Of a stretch of 64,000 nucleotides of DNA, positions 32,452 through 41,730 are shown one piece after another. The notes under the pieces were generated by a model. That model worked only from the letters and a program-made list of their open reading frames with translations. It was not told the DNA's origin and made no database searches. The stretch covers positions 1 through 64,000 of the forward strand of contig NZ_JBIWEX010000016.1 in the NCBI RefSeq assembly GCF_044762745.1. Direction: 5' to 3'. Position numbers and translations under genes: made by a program. This stretch comes from Psychrobacillus sp044762745. Lineage in GTDB: Bacteria; Bacillota; Bacilli; Bacillales_A; Planococcaceae. The stretch's first letter is position 1. Every line of letters starts with the position of its first letter.

Positions 32452-33213
32452 ATGCAAAACTTGGAGAAACGCTTAAAAAATGAACTGCAACAAAACAATA
32501 AAGTAAAAATCGTGCATTCCTCTAGATGGAGTTTGCCGATTCATTCTATTGAAGTCGAGTACACGCCCGTGAAACGGATGAAAATGGATGTTCTGATGAA
32601 AATGATGCTTATTGCATTTCAAAAAGCAGAAATTACAGAAGCTGAGCAATTAAGTGAGCTTTTACTTGTCGAGCAGCTTTTCGTTGAGGATCTAATCGAC
32701 ATTATGGGCAGAACTGGATTAATAGAGAAAAAGGATAGTTTGTTTTCCTTAACAGTTAAAGGAAGTCGACAACTTGAAAATGGGATTTTTGAAGAGGAAC
32801 AAGATATGGAATCACTGATTGTTCTATACAGTGTTAGTCACGAATCATTTTTGAATGGTGATATCAAACCTGCCATGGATGGCGAGGCAGAGCTTGTAAC
32901 CTATCGATATGTAGAAGAGGGCTATTTGGATGCAGAGCTTTCTTTTAAGAATGAGCAAGTCATCGATGCACTTCAAACCAAGGGTGTGGAAGAGAAGGAA
33001 GGAGATGTACAAGTAGTTATATCCGAAATCCAATCAACGACAGAACTGTATGTCGATGATATTCCATGCTTAGAATTTATTCTTCATAATAAAGAAGAAG
33101 ATCTCCTCTATGCCCGGGTTTGGAATACGTTACTTGAAAGATGGGATGAAAAACTGGAAAATGAGCTGAATGAAAAAGAGCGTTTAGCATGGCGAGAGAA
33201 ATATTTGTCATAG
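32452..33213 (+). CDS. Helicase-associated protein with winged-helix-like segment
   Basis: A 253-residue acidic protein, not recognised, 18 bp after the helicase gene and surely co-transcribed. Residues about 45-110 (LIAFQKAEITEAEQLSELLLVEQLFVEDLIDIMGRTGLIEKK..., followed by LTVKGSRQLENG) look like a winged helix-turn-helix. The rest is mixed alpha/beta with no motif I can name, ending in a charged helix. By context it is the regulatory or DNA/RNA-contacting partner of the helicase. The start is ATG at 32452; the AGAGG upstream is a modest ribosome binding site. Confidence 0.65.
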   Translation: MQNLEKRLKNELQQNNKVKIVHSSRWSLPIHSIEVEYTPVKRMKMDVLMKMMLIAFQKAEITEAEQLSELLLVEQLFVEDLIDIMGRTGLIEKKDSLFSLTVKGSRQLENGIFEEEQDMESLIVLYSVSHESFLNGDIKPAMDGEAELVTYRYVEEGYLDAELSFKNEQVIDALQTKGVEEKEGDVQVVISEIQSTTELYVDDIPCLEFILHNKEEDLLYARVWNTLLERWDEKLENELNEKERLAWREKYLS

Positions 33214-33270
33214 TAATAAAAATCTGTGGATAATCTCTCCAAGTAATAGAGAGTATATTGCTTTTGGGGA

Positions 33271-33525
33271 CTAATGAGTCGTAAGGAAGTTACCGCTGGG
33301 ATTTCCGCCGGGTGAGCGATGAGCCTTCACCGACGCTTACGCGTACGCTGCGAAGTCTCATCTTCTCACTCATCTGGCAGGAGTCGCCGCCCTTTCGCTC
33401 TTCGAGAGCAGAAACCTATTCAGAAAGCAATCAAATCAATCCGAGAGCAACCAAATTGTGGTTGAGAGTACCCAATCCATTGTCGAGAGCAACCATTTCT
33501 CATAGTAAAGGGTTTACTTGATATG
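33271..33525. repeat. Dispersed inverted-repeat element, copy D
   Basis: The left end CTAATGAGTCGTAAGGAAGTTACCGC..GGATTTCCGC matches copies B and F, followed by GGTGAGCGATGAGCCTTCACC as in copy B. The interior array at about 33401-33500 has five 20-21-bp units but with a different word (CGAGAGCAACCA instead of GAACGCGACAAA). The right end is degraded. No gene in 33214-33798. Confidence 0.7.
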
Positions 33526-33603
33526 AGACAATAATGATACTAATATTTCAATAATCTTTATTATCATGAAATATGACATTTAAAACATATGTGCATTATT
33601 AAT

Positions 33604-33756
33604 GGGACAGTTGTAACCAGATAATAATACGGATGCTTATGCCGTAGCGCGCCGGCCGCATAAGCCTAAGTCATGAGACCCACTCGTGTGCAACAAGAGT
33701 TGGCTCATGCGAGGTGCGGCAAGCGCGAAGGCATAGTGGCTATTTGTTACAGTGCA
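33604..33756. repeat. GC-rich imperfect palindromic element
   Basis: About 150 bp that folds back on itself. ACAGTTGTAACCAGATA pairs with TATTTGTTACAGT; TATGCCGTAGCGC..GCCGCA with TGCGGCAAGCGCGAAGGCATA; and an inner hairpin CATGAG.CC.ACTC pairs with GAGT.GGCTCATG. It is much richer in GC than the surrounding AT-rich DNA and unrelated in sequence to elements A-F. It lies between the helicase operon and the protease gene. Likely a small mobile palindrome or a large RNA hairpin. Confidence 0.65.
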
Positions 33757-33798
33757 CTATAACTACATTGTATAAAATACCCCTAAATTGGTGATTTT

Positions 33799-34602
33799 TT
33801 ATTCTTTTGAAGAAGCATTTTCCTTGTAATATTCTTCAATCGGTACAAACAGACCAACTCTTCCGTACTCTTCATGATCCATTGTAGCGAATACGACGCC
33901 AATTACTTGACCTTCATTATCTAAAACTGGGCTTCCACTATTTCCGCGATAAACCGTTGCTTCCATCATCATAACAGGTACATCCCAATCGCTTAGCTGA
34001 TAGTAATCAATAACTTTTCCTTCGTTTGCAATGCCGGTGAAGCCTAAAGGATTTCCAATAAAAGTAATTGGATCACCTTCTGCATAAACTGGTTGTTTGG
34101 CAAGCTTAAGATGGGGCAAATTTTCCCCGTCAATTTCTAGTACAGCAAGATCTACTGATGGATATGTATGTACAACATTTGCTTTAAAACGACCGTCCTC
34201 CGGAAAACCAACAGTTACTGTATTATTTCCTTCGACAACATGATAGTTTGTTAAAATCGTTCCATCGCTTGATATCGAAAAACCTGTTCCTTTGCCGTCA
34301 TCCGTTAACACAATGACAACCGACTTTTTATAGAGTGCAATATCTTCTTGTGCAGATAATCTTGCAGAAGTTTTCATAAATTCAATTGCAGGAATGGAAT
34401 ATATTTGGAAGATAACTGCAAAAGTATTGACAAATAAAACGGCTGCCATTAGCCAAAAAATCCACCTGGGAAAGCGATGTTTCGGTATATGCTTATTCTT
34501 ATCTTGTGCTTGTTTATCAAGTGCTTCTTGCTGTGCCTCTAACACAAATTCTAGAAATTCTTCATCTACTTCTTCTTCCGAATTTTGTTCAGTTGAATTC
34601 AT
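33799..34602 (-). CDS. Membrane-anchored trypsin-like serine protease (HtrA/S1C type, no PDZ)
   Basis: A 267-residue type II membrane protein. It has an acidic Glu/Gln-rich cytoplasmic N-terminus (1 to about 43), one membrane helix (about 46-68) and an extracellular S1C protease domain with a full triad: His in TNYHVVEG (near 121), Asp in PSVDLAVLEI (near 151) and Ser in YRGNSGSPV (near 222). There is no PDZ domain, unlike HtrA/DegP, so it is the short form. Probably acts in cell-surface protein quality control or processing. ATG start with GGGAGTG 7 nt upstream. A single gene, divergent from bpr. Confidence 0.87.
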   Translation of the reverse strand: MNSTEQNSEEEVDEEFLEFVLEAQQEALDKQAQDKNKHIPKHRFPRWIFWLMAAVLFVNTFAVIFQIYSIPAIEFMKTSARLSAQEDIALYKKSVVIVLTDDGKGTGFSISSDGTILTNYHVVEGNNTVTVGFPEDGRFKANVVHTYPSVDLAVLEIDGENLPHLKLAKQPVYAEGDPITFIGNPLGFTGIANEGKVIDYYQLSDWDVPVMMMEATVYRGNSGSPVLDNEGQVIGVVFATMDHEEYGRVGLFVPIEEYYKENASSKE

Positions 34603-35248
34603 TCGCTCACACTCCCATCGTTACATGTATTATACACAACAGATAGAGTTTTAGGTTTAAGCCTTGTTTATAAAAAAACTCATTTTAACAAAAGTAGTTA
34701 TATTTACATATTAAAAATCTAAAGTGAAGTATTAAGTTTCACTAATATTTAATAATATTACAAATTTAAGGTTAAAAATAAGTGGTTAATTGAAATATAT
34801 TTAAAAAGACAAATTACCCTTAACTAATTTAGTAGGTTTAATTAATTATTTTTCACAAAGTAACAAAACTGAACTTACATAACATAAAACTATTTTTCTT
34901 TGTAAAAACAGTTATACCAATAATTCCACGTGTATTATACTACTCTATCAAATATATTGAATCGACTTTTTACCTACATGATAAAAGATGTAAAATAGTA
35001 AATAACTATTAATTTTGAAAATTCAGATATATTTCGACTGAAATAGACAAAACTTGCGACTCATTTCCTCTATAGTATTAATTACAACAAGAGATCCACG
35101 AATGACACCATTGATTCTGTTTACCTAAATGACAGTTTAGGAAAGGAGGCTAGGGTGTTTTTGTTTGGTCTTTTTTAGATATTTTTAAAAGACTAACAGC
35201 TTTTCACTAGGTATTAATATCGTTGGAAAATTCAAAGGAGGAAAGAAA
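34603..35248. other. Long AT-rich region upstream of bpr
   Basis: 646 bp with no gene. Near the right end TTGCGA (35054-35059), a 16-nt spacer and TATTAA (35076-35081) could be a vegetative promoter. Then come a CCTAAA/TTTAGG hairpin (35124-35141) and a tiny leader frame (35155-35178). The first 400 bp contain only A/T-rich runs and may hold regulator sites that I cannot identify. Confidence 0.45.
35155..35178 (+). CDS. Putative 7-codon leader peptide
   Basis: GTG-TTT-TTG-TTT-GGT-CTT-TTT-TAG, preceded at 5 nt by AAAGGAGG, a near-perfect ribosome binding site. The end of this frame lies in a GTCTTTT/AAAAGAC stem (about 35167-35192) before bpr. Leu/Phe-rich codons and the position resemble an attenuator leader, but expression is unproven and the frame may be fortuitous. 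Confidence 0.3.
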   Translation: MFLFGLF

Positions 35249-38200
35249 ATGGGGAGGAAAAGTAGTTCAACCAAAGCACTGAGTATTGCTGCATCTTTAC
35301 TAATGACGTTTTCACTAATCGCACCAAACGTAGTAAGTGCCGAAACGACTAGTAAGCTTCAGCAATCTTTCAGAGATTCGAGCCCAAATTCGATTTCTGT
35401 GACAAATAAGATGAGCAGTCGGTTACTGGAAAACTTCAAAGAAGATGAAAAAGTAACATTCCTAATCAAATTCAAAGAAAAAGCCGATTCAGAGGCAGTA
35501 GCTGCTGAAGCTCGAAAAGGTGCAGATGCCGCAAATTTATCAGCACATAATACAAAACTTATTCAACGTTCTGCGGTTGTATCAGAATTGAAATCAACTT
35601 CTCTTGAATCGCAACAATCAGTAAAACAATTCCTTGAACAGGAAGCAGCTAAGGGGAATGCCCAGGATATTACATCCTATTACATTGTAAATGGAATGGC
35701 TGTAACCGCAACAAAAGAGGTTGCTGAAAAAATCGCAACGTTTCCTGAAGTTGAAAAAGTTTTACCAAATGAAACCCGCCAATTATTTACAACGAAAACT
35801 GAAAATGCTGTCGCTCCCAAAGCAGAAACCGCAAACATTGAGTGGAATGTAGAGCGTGTCAAAGCACCAGACGTTTGGGCAATGGGTATCGACGGAGCAG
35901 GAACAGTTGTAGCAAGTATTGATACTGGTGTTCAATGGGATCACCCAGCCTTAAAAGAAAAATACCGTGGCTACAATAAAGCAACTGGACAAGTTTCTCA
36001 TAACTTTAATTGGTTCGATGCGACGGCTGCTGGACGGGCTACACCATATGATGATATCGACCATGGTACGCATGTAACAGGAACAATGGTTGGAAGTGAA
36101 CCAAATGGTGCAAACCAAATTGGTGTAGCACCAGGAGCAAAATATATTGCAGTTAAAGCCTTTACAGCAGCTGGTGGGACAGACACTGACTTACTAGAAG
36201 CTGCTCAATGGATTTTAGCGCCTACTGACGCAAGTGGCAACGCTCGTGTGGACATGGCTCCAGACGTAGTCAATAACTCTTGGGGTGGCGGTCCTGGTCT
36301 TGACGAATGGTACCGTGATGTTGTCATCAACTGGCGTGCAGCAGAAATTTTCCCAGAGTTCTCTGCAGGAAATACAACATTGTCTAATCCAGGTGGAGCA
36401 GGATCTGTAGCGGCACCTGCAAATTATCCTGAGTCATTTGCAACTGGTGCCACTGACATTAATAATAAAGTGGGAAGTTTCTCTCTTCGTGGACCTTCAC
36501 CATATGCTGAAATTAAGCCAGATATCTCTGCACCAGGCGTGAACATCCGTTCATCTGTACCAGGTAGTAACTACGAAGCTGGTTGGAACGGGACATCTAT
36601 GTCAGGACCAGCAGTATCTGGTGTAGCGGCACTTCTTCGTCAAGTTAATGCTAACTTGACAGTTGATGAAATGGAAGAAATCCTTCTTAATACAGCAAAT
36701 CCACTGACTGACGCTCAGTACCCAACAACGCCTAACCATGCGTATGGATCTGGATTAGTTGATGCTTATGAGGCAGTATCTTCCATTGTCACTGGACTTG
36801 GAACACTAAAAGGTCAAGTAACGAAACAAGGCGATGATAACGAAGCGCCGGTATTCGAACATTCGGCACCTAGAGAAACATATGCGGGCATGGATTTAGA
36901 ATTGACGGTGGCAGTTAGTGATAACATTAGTGTTGCTTCTGTTTTATTGAACTACAAAGATGCAAATGGTGTGTTGCAATCAATCGAAGCCGGACACAAA
37001 TCTGGTGATTACAAATCCGGAGAGTACGGTGTATTGATTCCTGGTGATCTCATTGCAGGTAACTCCTTTACGTACAAATGGATAATTAATGATTTCGGAA
37101 ACAACGAAGTGAGCAGTCAGGAATATGTTGTAGAAGTGAAACCAGGAATTACAGTTGGTTATTCAGAAGACTTTGAAGCACAACCTGTTGGTTGGTATTC
37201 TTTTGGTGAAGCAAATAGCTGGGAATGGGGCGTACCAACATCAGGTCCAGGAAATGCTGCTTCTGGTGAGAAAGTGTATGCAACAAACTTAAAAGGTAAT
37301 TATGATAACCGCATGAACGCTACTTTAGTTATGCCTCCAATTGATTTACCGGAAGGGAACTCCTATTTGCAGTTCAAACAATGGCATAATTTTGAAGAAT
37401 CTTCGACCGGAAGAGCTTGGGATTATGGTCATGTGTTTGTTTCGACAGATCAAGTAGAGTGGACACAATTACTAATGGTCCAAGGTGCATCAAACAGTTG
37501 GATCGATGGTGAAGTGGACCTATCAGCCTATGCTGGACAACGAATCTATATCGGATTCAACGCATTTTCTGACGGAAGCGTAGTAAGAGAAGGATGGTAT
37601 ATCGATGATGTAAGACTTGCTGAGGTTTCAAAGACCGGTAAAGTGGCTAAAGGAAAAGATGAAAACAAAGGTAACTATGAGATTATAGGAAATAATGGTA
37701 TCAGCAAAATTGAAATCGGAAATGGTCAAGATAAACTTGCTAAAAAAGAAGATATTGACCCAACTAAAATCCGTCCTGTATTGCCAGTTAAAGAAGCACC
37801 ACCAGTGGTAGAAAAAGTTGCGAATCCAACACTTTTACCATTAGGCGCTCAAGTGAGTGTGCTTGAATCAGGACGTTCAGTTTATACAAACCCTGCTGAT
37901 GGTTCTTATTCATTAACTCATGGTGCAGGAACATTCACGGTGAAAGCAGAGGCATATGGCTTCACTTCTGAAGAACAATCTGTTTCCATTGACGCAGATG
38001 GAACAGCAACTGCTAATTTCACGTTAGATGAAGTTGCACAAAATACAGTGAGTGGTACAATCACTGATCAATCGACAGGTGAAGGAGTATCAGGAGCAAC
38101 TCTATTACTCCTAGAAGATGCGAATATTACACCTGTTGAAACTGATGCGGCAGGTAATTATTCACTTACTGCATATGAAGGTGATTACACATTAAAAGTA

Positions 38201-39697
38201 ATTGCTCGTGGTTATCACAGCCGAGAAGCAAGCATTACCATTGGTTCAGAAGCAATCACACAAAACATTACGCTTGAGCCGTTCTACACTTACCCAGGCG
38301 GAGAAATCGGTTACGATGACGGGACTGCTGAAAATGCACGTGCTTTCAACGCTGCGGGTAATGCTTGGGCAGTCAAAATGTCTCTTCCTGAAGGAAAAGA
38401 AACTGGTATTGTAACAGACGGTGTATTCCGATTCTGGGATACGGAATGGCCTGTACCTGGTGGAACTGCATTTGCAGTCGAAGTATGGGATGCAACAGGT
38501 ACTGACAGTACGCCTGGTAAGAAGCTTGCCGGTCCGATTGACGCAACAGCACTACGTAACGGTGAGTGGACGGTTGTAGAATTGACCGAGCATAACATTG
38601 TTGTAAATGGCGACTTCTTCATGGTATACCGCCAAACGTTTGCAAATCCAAATACTCCAGGCCTTGCAACCGATGAGAATGGTACAAATGCAGGTAGAAG
38701 TTACCAAGGAGTTTCTGGAGCATGGTCACCATCGCCAACAGCGGAAGGAAACTATATGATCCGTGCCCGTGTCAGCTACGAAGTGCATGGTCCAGTTATC
38801 ACTGCACCAACAGCTGACTTAGTAACAAATGAAGCATCTATTTCAGTAGAAGGGACTGCATCACCAACTACTACTATTAAATTGAAACAAAATGGTGAAG
38901 ATGCAGGATCTGTTGTCGTAGGTACAGATGGAAAATTTGCAATACCAACTCAATTAACAGAAGGTATAAATAAGTTTACAGCAGTTTCCCTTCTAGATGG
39001 CCGAGTAACAGGTGAATCTGCTCCCATTGAAGTCATTTTAGATACTTTAAAACCTAAACTTACAATCGACAGCCCGAAAGATGGCGACAAAACAAATCGT
39101 GAATCCGTAACTATAGAAGGAACTGTTGAAGATGCAAACCTTGACACTGTAAAAGTAAATGGACAAAACGCAACAGTAGTTGATGGCAAGTACTCTAAAC
39201 GAATTCTTCTAGAGAATGGTGCAAACGAAATTAAAGTTGTCGCTAAAGACAAAGCAAATAATAGTATATCGAAAAAAATTACAGTTACAGCTCAGTACGA
39301 TTCACCTGCAATCGAAAATGTAAAACCAGCTGAAGACTTATATTTAGCTACAGGTAAAAGCGTTAAGATTGAATTTGATAGTGCACCTGGATTGAAAGCA
39401 ACATTTGTTATCCATATGCCGCTAACGAATGTAGGTGGTCAAGTTCAAAATGCGACTGAGTTACCGATGATGGAACAAGCGAACGGTCATTACGTTGGAT
39501 ATTGGACAGTACCAGCTGAAACTGTTGCGAATGGGGCCGTTCTCGAAGTGAAAGTTGTAGACAGCTTTAACAACGAAACGCGCCAAACTGCTGCTGGTAA
39601 ACTATACATCAACGTACCAACGCCATCTGAACAACCGTCTGTAGAAAAATCATCAGAAACGCCAGAAGAATTACCTGTAGAAAAATTTGTAGAATAA
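35249..39697 (+). CDS. bpr: Bacillopeptidase F, secreted S8 serine protease
   Basis: A 1482-residue secreted subtilase closely resembling B. subtilis Bpr along its length. Order: signal peptide (about 1-31, ending VVSA), I9-type propeptide (about 55-180, ending EKVLPNETRQLF), S8 domain with Asp225 (SIDTGVQWDHP), His272 (DHGTHVTGTMVG) and Ser450 (GTSMSGP), a choice-of-anchor J/MAM-like beta domain (about 630-790), two carboxypeptidase-regulatory-like beta units (about 860-1010), a Bpr-type domain with GYDDGTAENARAF, and a C-terminal Ig-like bacterial domain (about 1180-1380). The tail is Glu/Pro-rich with no LPXTG anchor. It degrades extracellular protein in stationary phase. The start has AAAGGAGG upstream. 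Confidence 0.95.
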   Translation: MGRKSSSTKALSIAASLLMTFSLIAPNVVSAETTSKLQQSFRDSSPNSISVTNKMSSRLLENFKEDEKVTFLIKFKEKADSEAVAAEARKGADAANLSAHNTKLIQRSAVVSELKSTSLESQQSVKQFLEQEAAKGNAQDITSYYIVNGMAVTATKEVAEKIATFPEVEKVLPNETRQLFTTKTENAVAPKAETANIEWNVERVKAPDVWAMGIDGAGTVVASIDTGVQWDHPALKEKYRGYNKATGQVSHNFNWFDATAAGRATPYDDIDHGTHVTGTMVGSEPNGANQIGVAPGAKYIAVKAFTAAGGTDTDLLEAAQWILAPTDASGNARVDMAPDVVNNSWGGGPGLDEWYRDVVINWRAAEIFPEFSAGNTTLSNPGGAGSVAAPANYPESFATGATDINNKVGSFSLRGPSPYAEIKPDISAPGVNIRSSVPGSNYEAGWNGTSMSGPAVSGVAALLRQVNANLTVDEMEEILLNTANPLTDAQYPTTPNHAYGSGLVDAYEAVSSIVTGLGTLKGQVTKQGDDNEAPVFEHSAPRETYAGMDLELTVAVSDNISVASVLLNYKDANGVLQSIEAGHKSGDYKSGEYGVLIPGDLIAGNSFTYKWIINDFGNNEVSSQEYVVEVKPGITVGYSEDFEAQPVGWYSFGEANSWEWGVPTSGPGNAASGEKVYATNLKGNYDNRMNATLVMPPIDLPEGNSYLQFKQWHNFEESSTGRAWDYGHVFVSTDQVEWTQLLMVQGASNSWIDGEVDLSAYAGQRIYIGFNAFSDGSVVREGWYIDDVRLAEVSKTGKVAKGKDENKGNYEIIGNNGISKIEIGNGQDKLAKKEDIDPTKIRPVLPVKEAPPVVEKVANPTLLPLGAQVSVLESGRSVYTNPADGSYSLTHGAGTFTVKAEAYGFTSEEQSVSIDADGTATANFTLDEVAQNTVSGTITDQSTGEGVSGATLLLLEDANITPVETDAAGNYSLTAYEGDYTLKVIARGYHSREASITIGSEAITQNITLEPFYTYPGGEIGYDDGTAENARAFNAAGNAWAVKMSLPEGKETGIVTDGVFRFWDTEWPVPGGTAFAVEVWDATGTDSTPGKKLAGPIDATALRNGEWTVVELTEHNIVVNGDFFMVYRQTFANPNTPGLATDENGTNAGRSYQGVSGAWSPSPTAEGNYMIRARVSYEVHGPVITAPTADLVTNEASISVEGTASPTTTIKLKQNGEDAGSVVVGTDGKFAIPTQLTEGINKFTAVSLLDGRVTGESAPIEVILDTLKPKLTIDSPKDGDKTNRESVTIEGTVEDANLDTVKVNGQNATVVDGKYSKRILLENGANEIKVVAKDKANNSISKKITVTAQYDSPAIENVKPAEDLYLATGKSVKIEFDSAPGLKATFVIHMPLTNVGGQVQNATELPMMEQANGHYVGYWTVPAETVANGAVLEVKVVDSFNNETRQTAAGKLYINVPTPSEQPSVEKSSETPEELPVEKFVE

Positions 39698-39717
39698 TTT
39701 TGAAGTGCAGCGAAATT

Positions 39718-39755
39718 AGATGCCAAAGAGAATATTTCTCTTTGGCATCTTTTTA
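39718..39755 (+). terminator. Rho-independent terminator of bpr
   Basis: AGATGCCAAAGAGA and TCTCTTTGGCATCT form a perfect 14-bp stem followed by TTTTTAT, 20 bp after the stop codon. Confidence 0.92.
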
Positions 39756-39810
39756 TATGGAATGAGCTTCTAACATAAACTTTACAAATAATGATTAAAA
39801 CGTATGTTTA

Positions 39811-39822
39811 CCCGCATATGAT
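39811..39822 (+). promoter_or_regulatory. Shared CCCGCATATGAT box before FG-GAP-like gene 2
   Basis: The same 12-nt word lies 24 bp before the paralog's start at 17130. CATATGATA fits the -10 of mother-cell sporulation promoters. No convincing -35 was found at this copy. Confidence 0.35.
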
Positions 39823-39852
39823 AGTTAATAATGAATGTAAATGGGGGGTACA

Positions 39853-41316
39853 ATGGGCGATTATATAAATACGTTGCAGAATTTTTTGCCGCTTGGGGCT
39901 ACCGTTCTAGAATTACAACAACCCCAAAGAAGAGCGGCAATACTGCTTGCTGATATTGACGGGGATCAAATGGATGAACTAATTGGCGCATATAGGTATG
40001 AAGAACAGAATTATATTCTACTGTTAAAAAAACATGATAATCAGTGGCTACCTTTAAAGCATATTGAGGGAAAGGGATATGGTATTTCCGATTTAAGAGT
40101 AGCACCAATTACAGAAAACTGGGTGAATACAATGATTGTCGGTTGGCAAATAGACGACATGCGTTCACAGTTGGACTTATTACAATGGACAAACGTTGGA
40201 ATGATAAGATTGCCTACTAATAATATCGTTTATAGTAAATTGGAAATAGAAGATATGCCCGATCATTACGGGAAAGATGGCCAATATGAACTGGCTATTT
40301 GGATACATGATACGGGAGATGCTTATAAAGTAGACGTTTATCGTTTTAGTGAAGGGGAGCTAGTACGAGCGAAAGATGTTTATCCGTATTATTTTAAAAA
40401 AGTGGCTGCTTACTACGAAAAATTATTGCAAACAAATGATTTTTCGTATTATTGGTATTATTTATCAGATGCACAGAGGAAAGCTGGGAACTTGGAGCAG
40501 AATTTAACTTCCATTGATAGAGCACTATCGTTTCGTTCACCTTACCCATCAAAAGAACAGTTATTAGATAAAAAACAACAAGTTTTGAGTCGTTTAACAC
40601 ATGCTCGGACTAACGGTCAGACCGTCATTGACAAAAAAAGGGGAGATATCACCGGGGATAGCTTTAGGGAAACCGTATACTTAACAGGAAATATAACGGA
40701 GAGAAGTTCTTATTGGGAGGATATAACGTTAAATATTTTGAACAAGAAAGTAGATTTGTATGAAGGACTTTCCTTAAAAGAAAGTGTTGGGTATAATCCA
40801 AGACTATTTTTGGGCGATTTTACTGGAAACCAGTTGGACGACATATTAGTTGTGATTGATACTGGTGAAATTGAAGGTACGATTAAAGCATATATGTTTA
40901 CCTTTTCAGAAGGGGAAATGCGACAAGTATTTGATTCGGAAGAATTCAATGACAGCACCGATTATCAAATCGATTATCAAAATCAATATAAAGTAACGAT
41001 AGTTAGCTCCGTTCCTAAAAAGAAGTATACACTAGATTTAGAGTATAAAGATAAGGGATATTTAATGGAAATCTATGATGAAGAGGGGACTTTAAAAGAA
41101 CCGATTGAAGGTTGGGTAGAACCGATTAGTGGGCTTTATCCTATTGATTATACGGGAGATGGAATTTATGAGCTTGTTGCGCTGCAAGAAATTTCCGGAA
41201 AATTTCACGCGGAGGCCTTAGGGTATGTTCAAAACGTTTTGAAGTGGAATGGACAGGAATTTGTAACAGAACGTCAAAGCGTAATAATCTTTGGAGAGAG
41301 TGTTGAACCAAAATAA
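39853..41316 (+). CDS. FG-GAP/VCBS-like repeat protein (paralog 2)
   Basis: A 487-residue homolog of the 17130-18584 protein, colinear throughout. Asp-rich blade motifs are ADIDGDQMDELIGAY, the YGKDGQYELAIW region, GDITGDSFRETVYL, GDFTGNQLDDILVVID and PIDYTGDGIYELV, with the same helical YYWYYLSDAQRKAGNLEQN insertion. No signal peptide or membrane helix, unusual for extracellular-type propellers. ATG at 39853 is favoured over ATG at 39841 because the GGGGGG run lies between them and the paralog aligns from there. It follows bpr but is separated by a terminator. Function unknown; the promoter-like word shared with paralog 1 suggests common control. Confidence 0.7.
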   Translation: MGDYINTLQNFLPLGATVLELQQPQRRAAILLADIDGDQMDELIGAYRYEEQNYILLLKKHDNQWLPLKHIEGKGYGISDLRVAPITENWVNTMIVGWQIDDMRSQLDLLQWTNVGMIRLPTNNIVYSKLEIEDMPDHYGKDGQYELAIWIHDTGDAYKVDVYRFSEGELVRAKDVYPYYFKKVAAYYEKLLQTNDFSYYWYYLSDAQRKAGNLEQNLTSIDRALSFRSPYPSKEQLLDKKQQVLSRLTHARTNGQTVIDKKRGDITGDSFRETVYLTGNITERSSYWEDITLNILNKKVDLYEGLSLKESVGYNPRLFLGDFTGNQLDDILVVIDTGEIEGTIKAYMFTFSEGEMRQVFDSEEFNDSTDYQIDYQNQYKVTIVSSVPKKKYTLDLEYKDKGYLMEIYDEEGTLKEPIEGWVEPISGLYPIDYTGDGIYELVALQEISGKFHAEALGYVQNVLKWNGQEFVTERQSVIIFGESVEPK

Positions 41317-41327
41317 GAAGGAAAAGA

Positions 41328-41373
41328 AGAATTGCTACGAAGTCATTCGGCTAAGGAGCAGTTCTTTTTTTTA
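41328..41373 (+). terminator. Rho-independent terminator after FG-GAP-like gene 2
   Basis: AGAATTGCT pairs with AGCAGTTCT across a 20-nt loop that can extend the stem; eight T follow. Confidence 0.65.
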
Positions 41374-41385
41374 CGCAATATAGGA

Positions 41386-41603
41386 ATAATGCGTCTTGAG
41401 GATAGGATTTTTGGGTTTGTCGTGTTCGTGGTAGTCTTTGTCGTGTTCAAAGGCTAGTTTGTCGCGTTCGCAGTGGATTTTGTCTCGTTAAACCATATAC
41501 TGTAAAATTCGAAACTGATTAGTTAGTAAGCTTCGTGGATTGGAGCGGAAAGCGTCCGCCCTGTAGCGGAAATCCTAGCGGACACTTCTTTAAGACGCAT
41601 TAT
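41386..41603. repeat. Dispersed inverted-repeat element, copy E
   Basis: The right end AGCGGAAATCCTAGCGG...TTTAAGACGCATTAT is the reverse complement of copy F's left end with one mismatch in 39. The left end ATAATGCGTCTTGAGGATAGGATTT has an internal deletion. The interior carries three GACAAA-type words on the minus strand (41415-41490), in the same order as copies B and F. The rest of 41317-41730 holds no gene. Confidence 0.82.
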
Positions 41604-41730
41604 ACCTATATTGCGAGATAAAATGCGAGTCTTCCTTGCCTATGTCAAGAATAAAGAGGCATAAAAACAAAATATAATTGACAATTTTGTGAACAAGGTG
41701 AATAATATATAGAAAGAGAGGGTGAGTGAA

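Noticed and set aside
28618..33213. A named anti-phage system
   Set aside because: Helicase motifs are clear, but the partner and the coiled-coil insertion do not match a system that I can identify by name.
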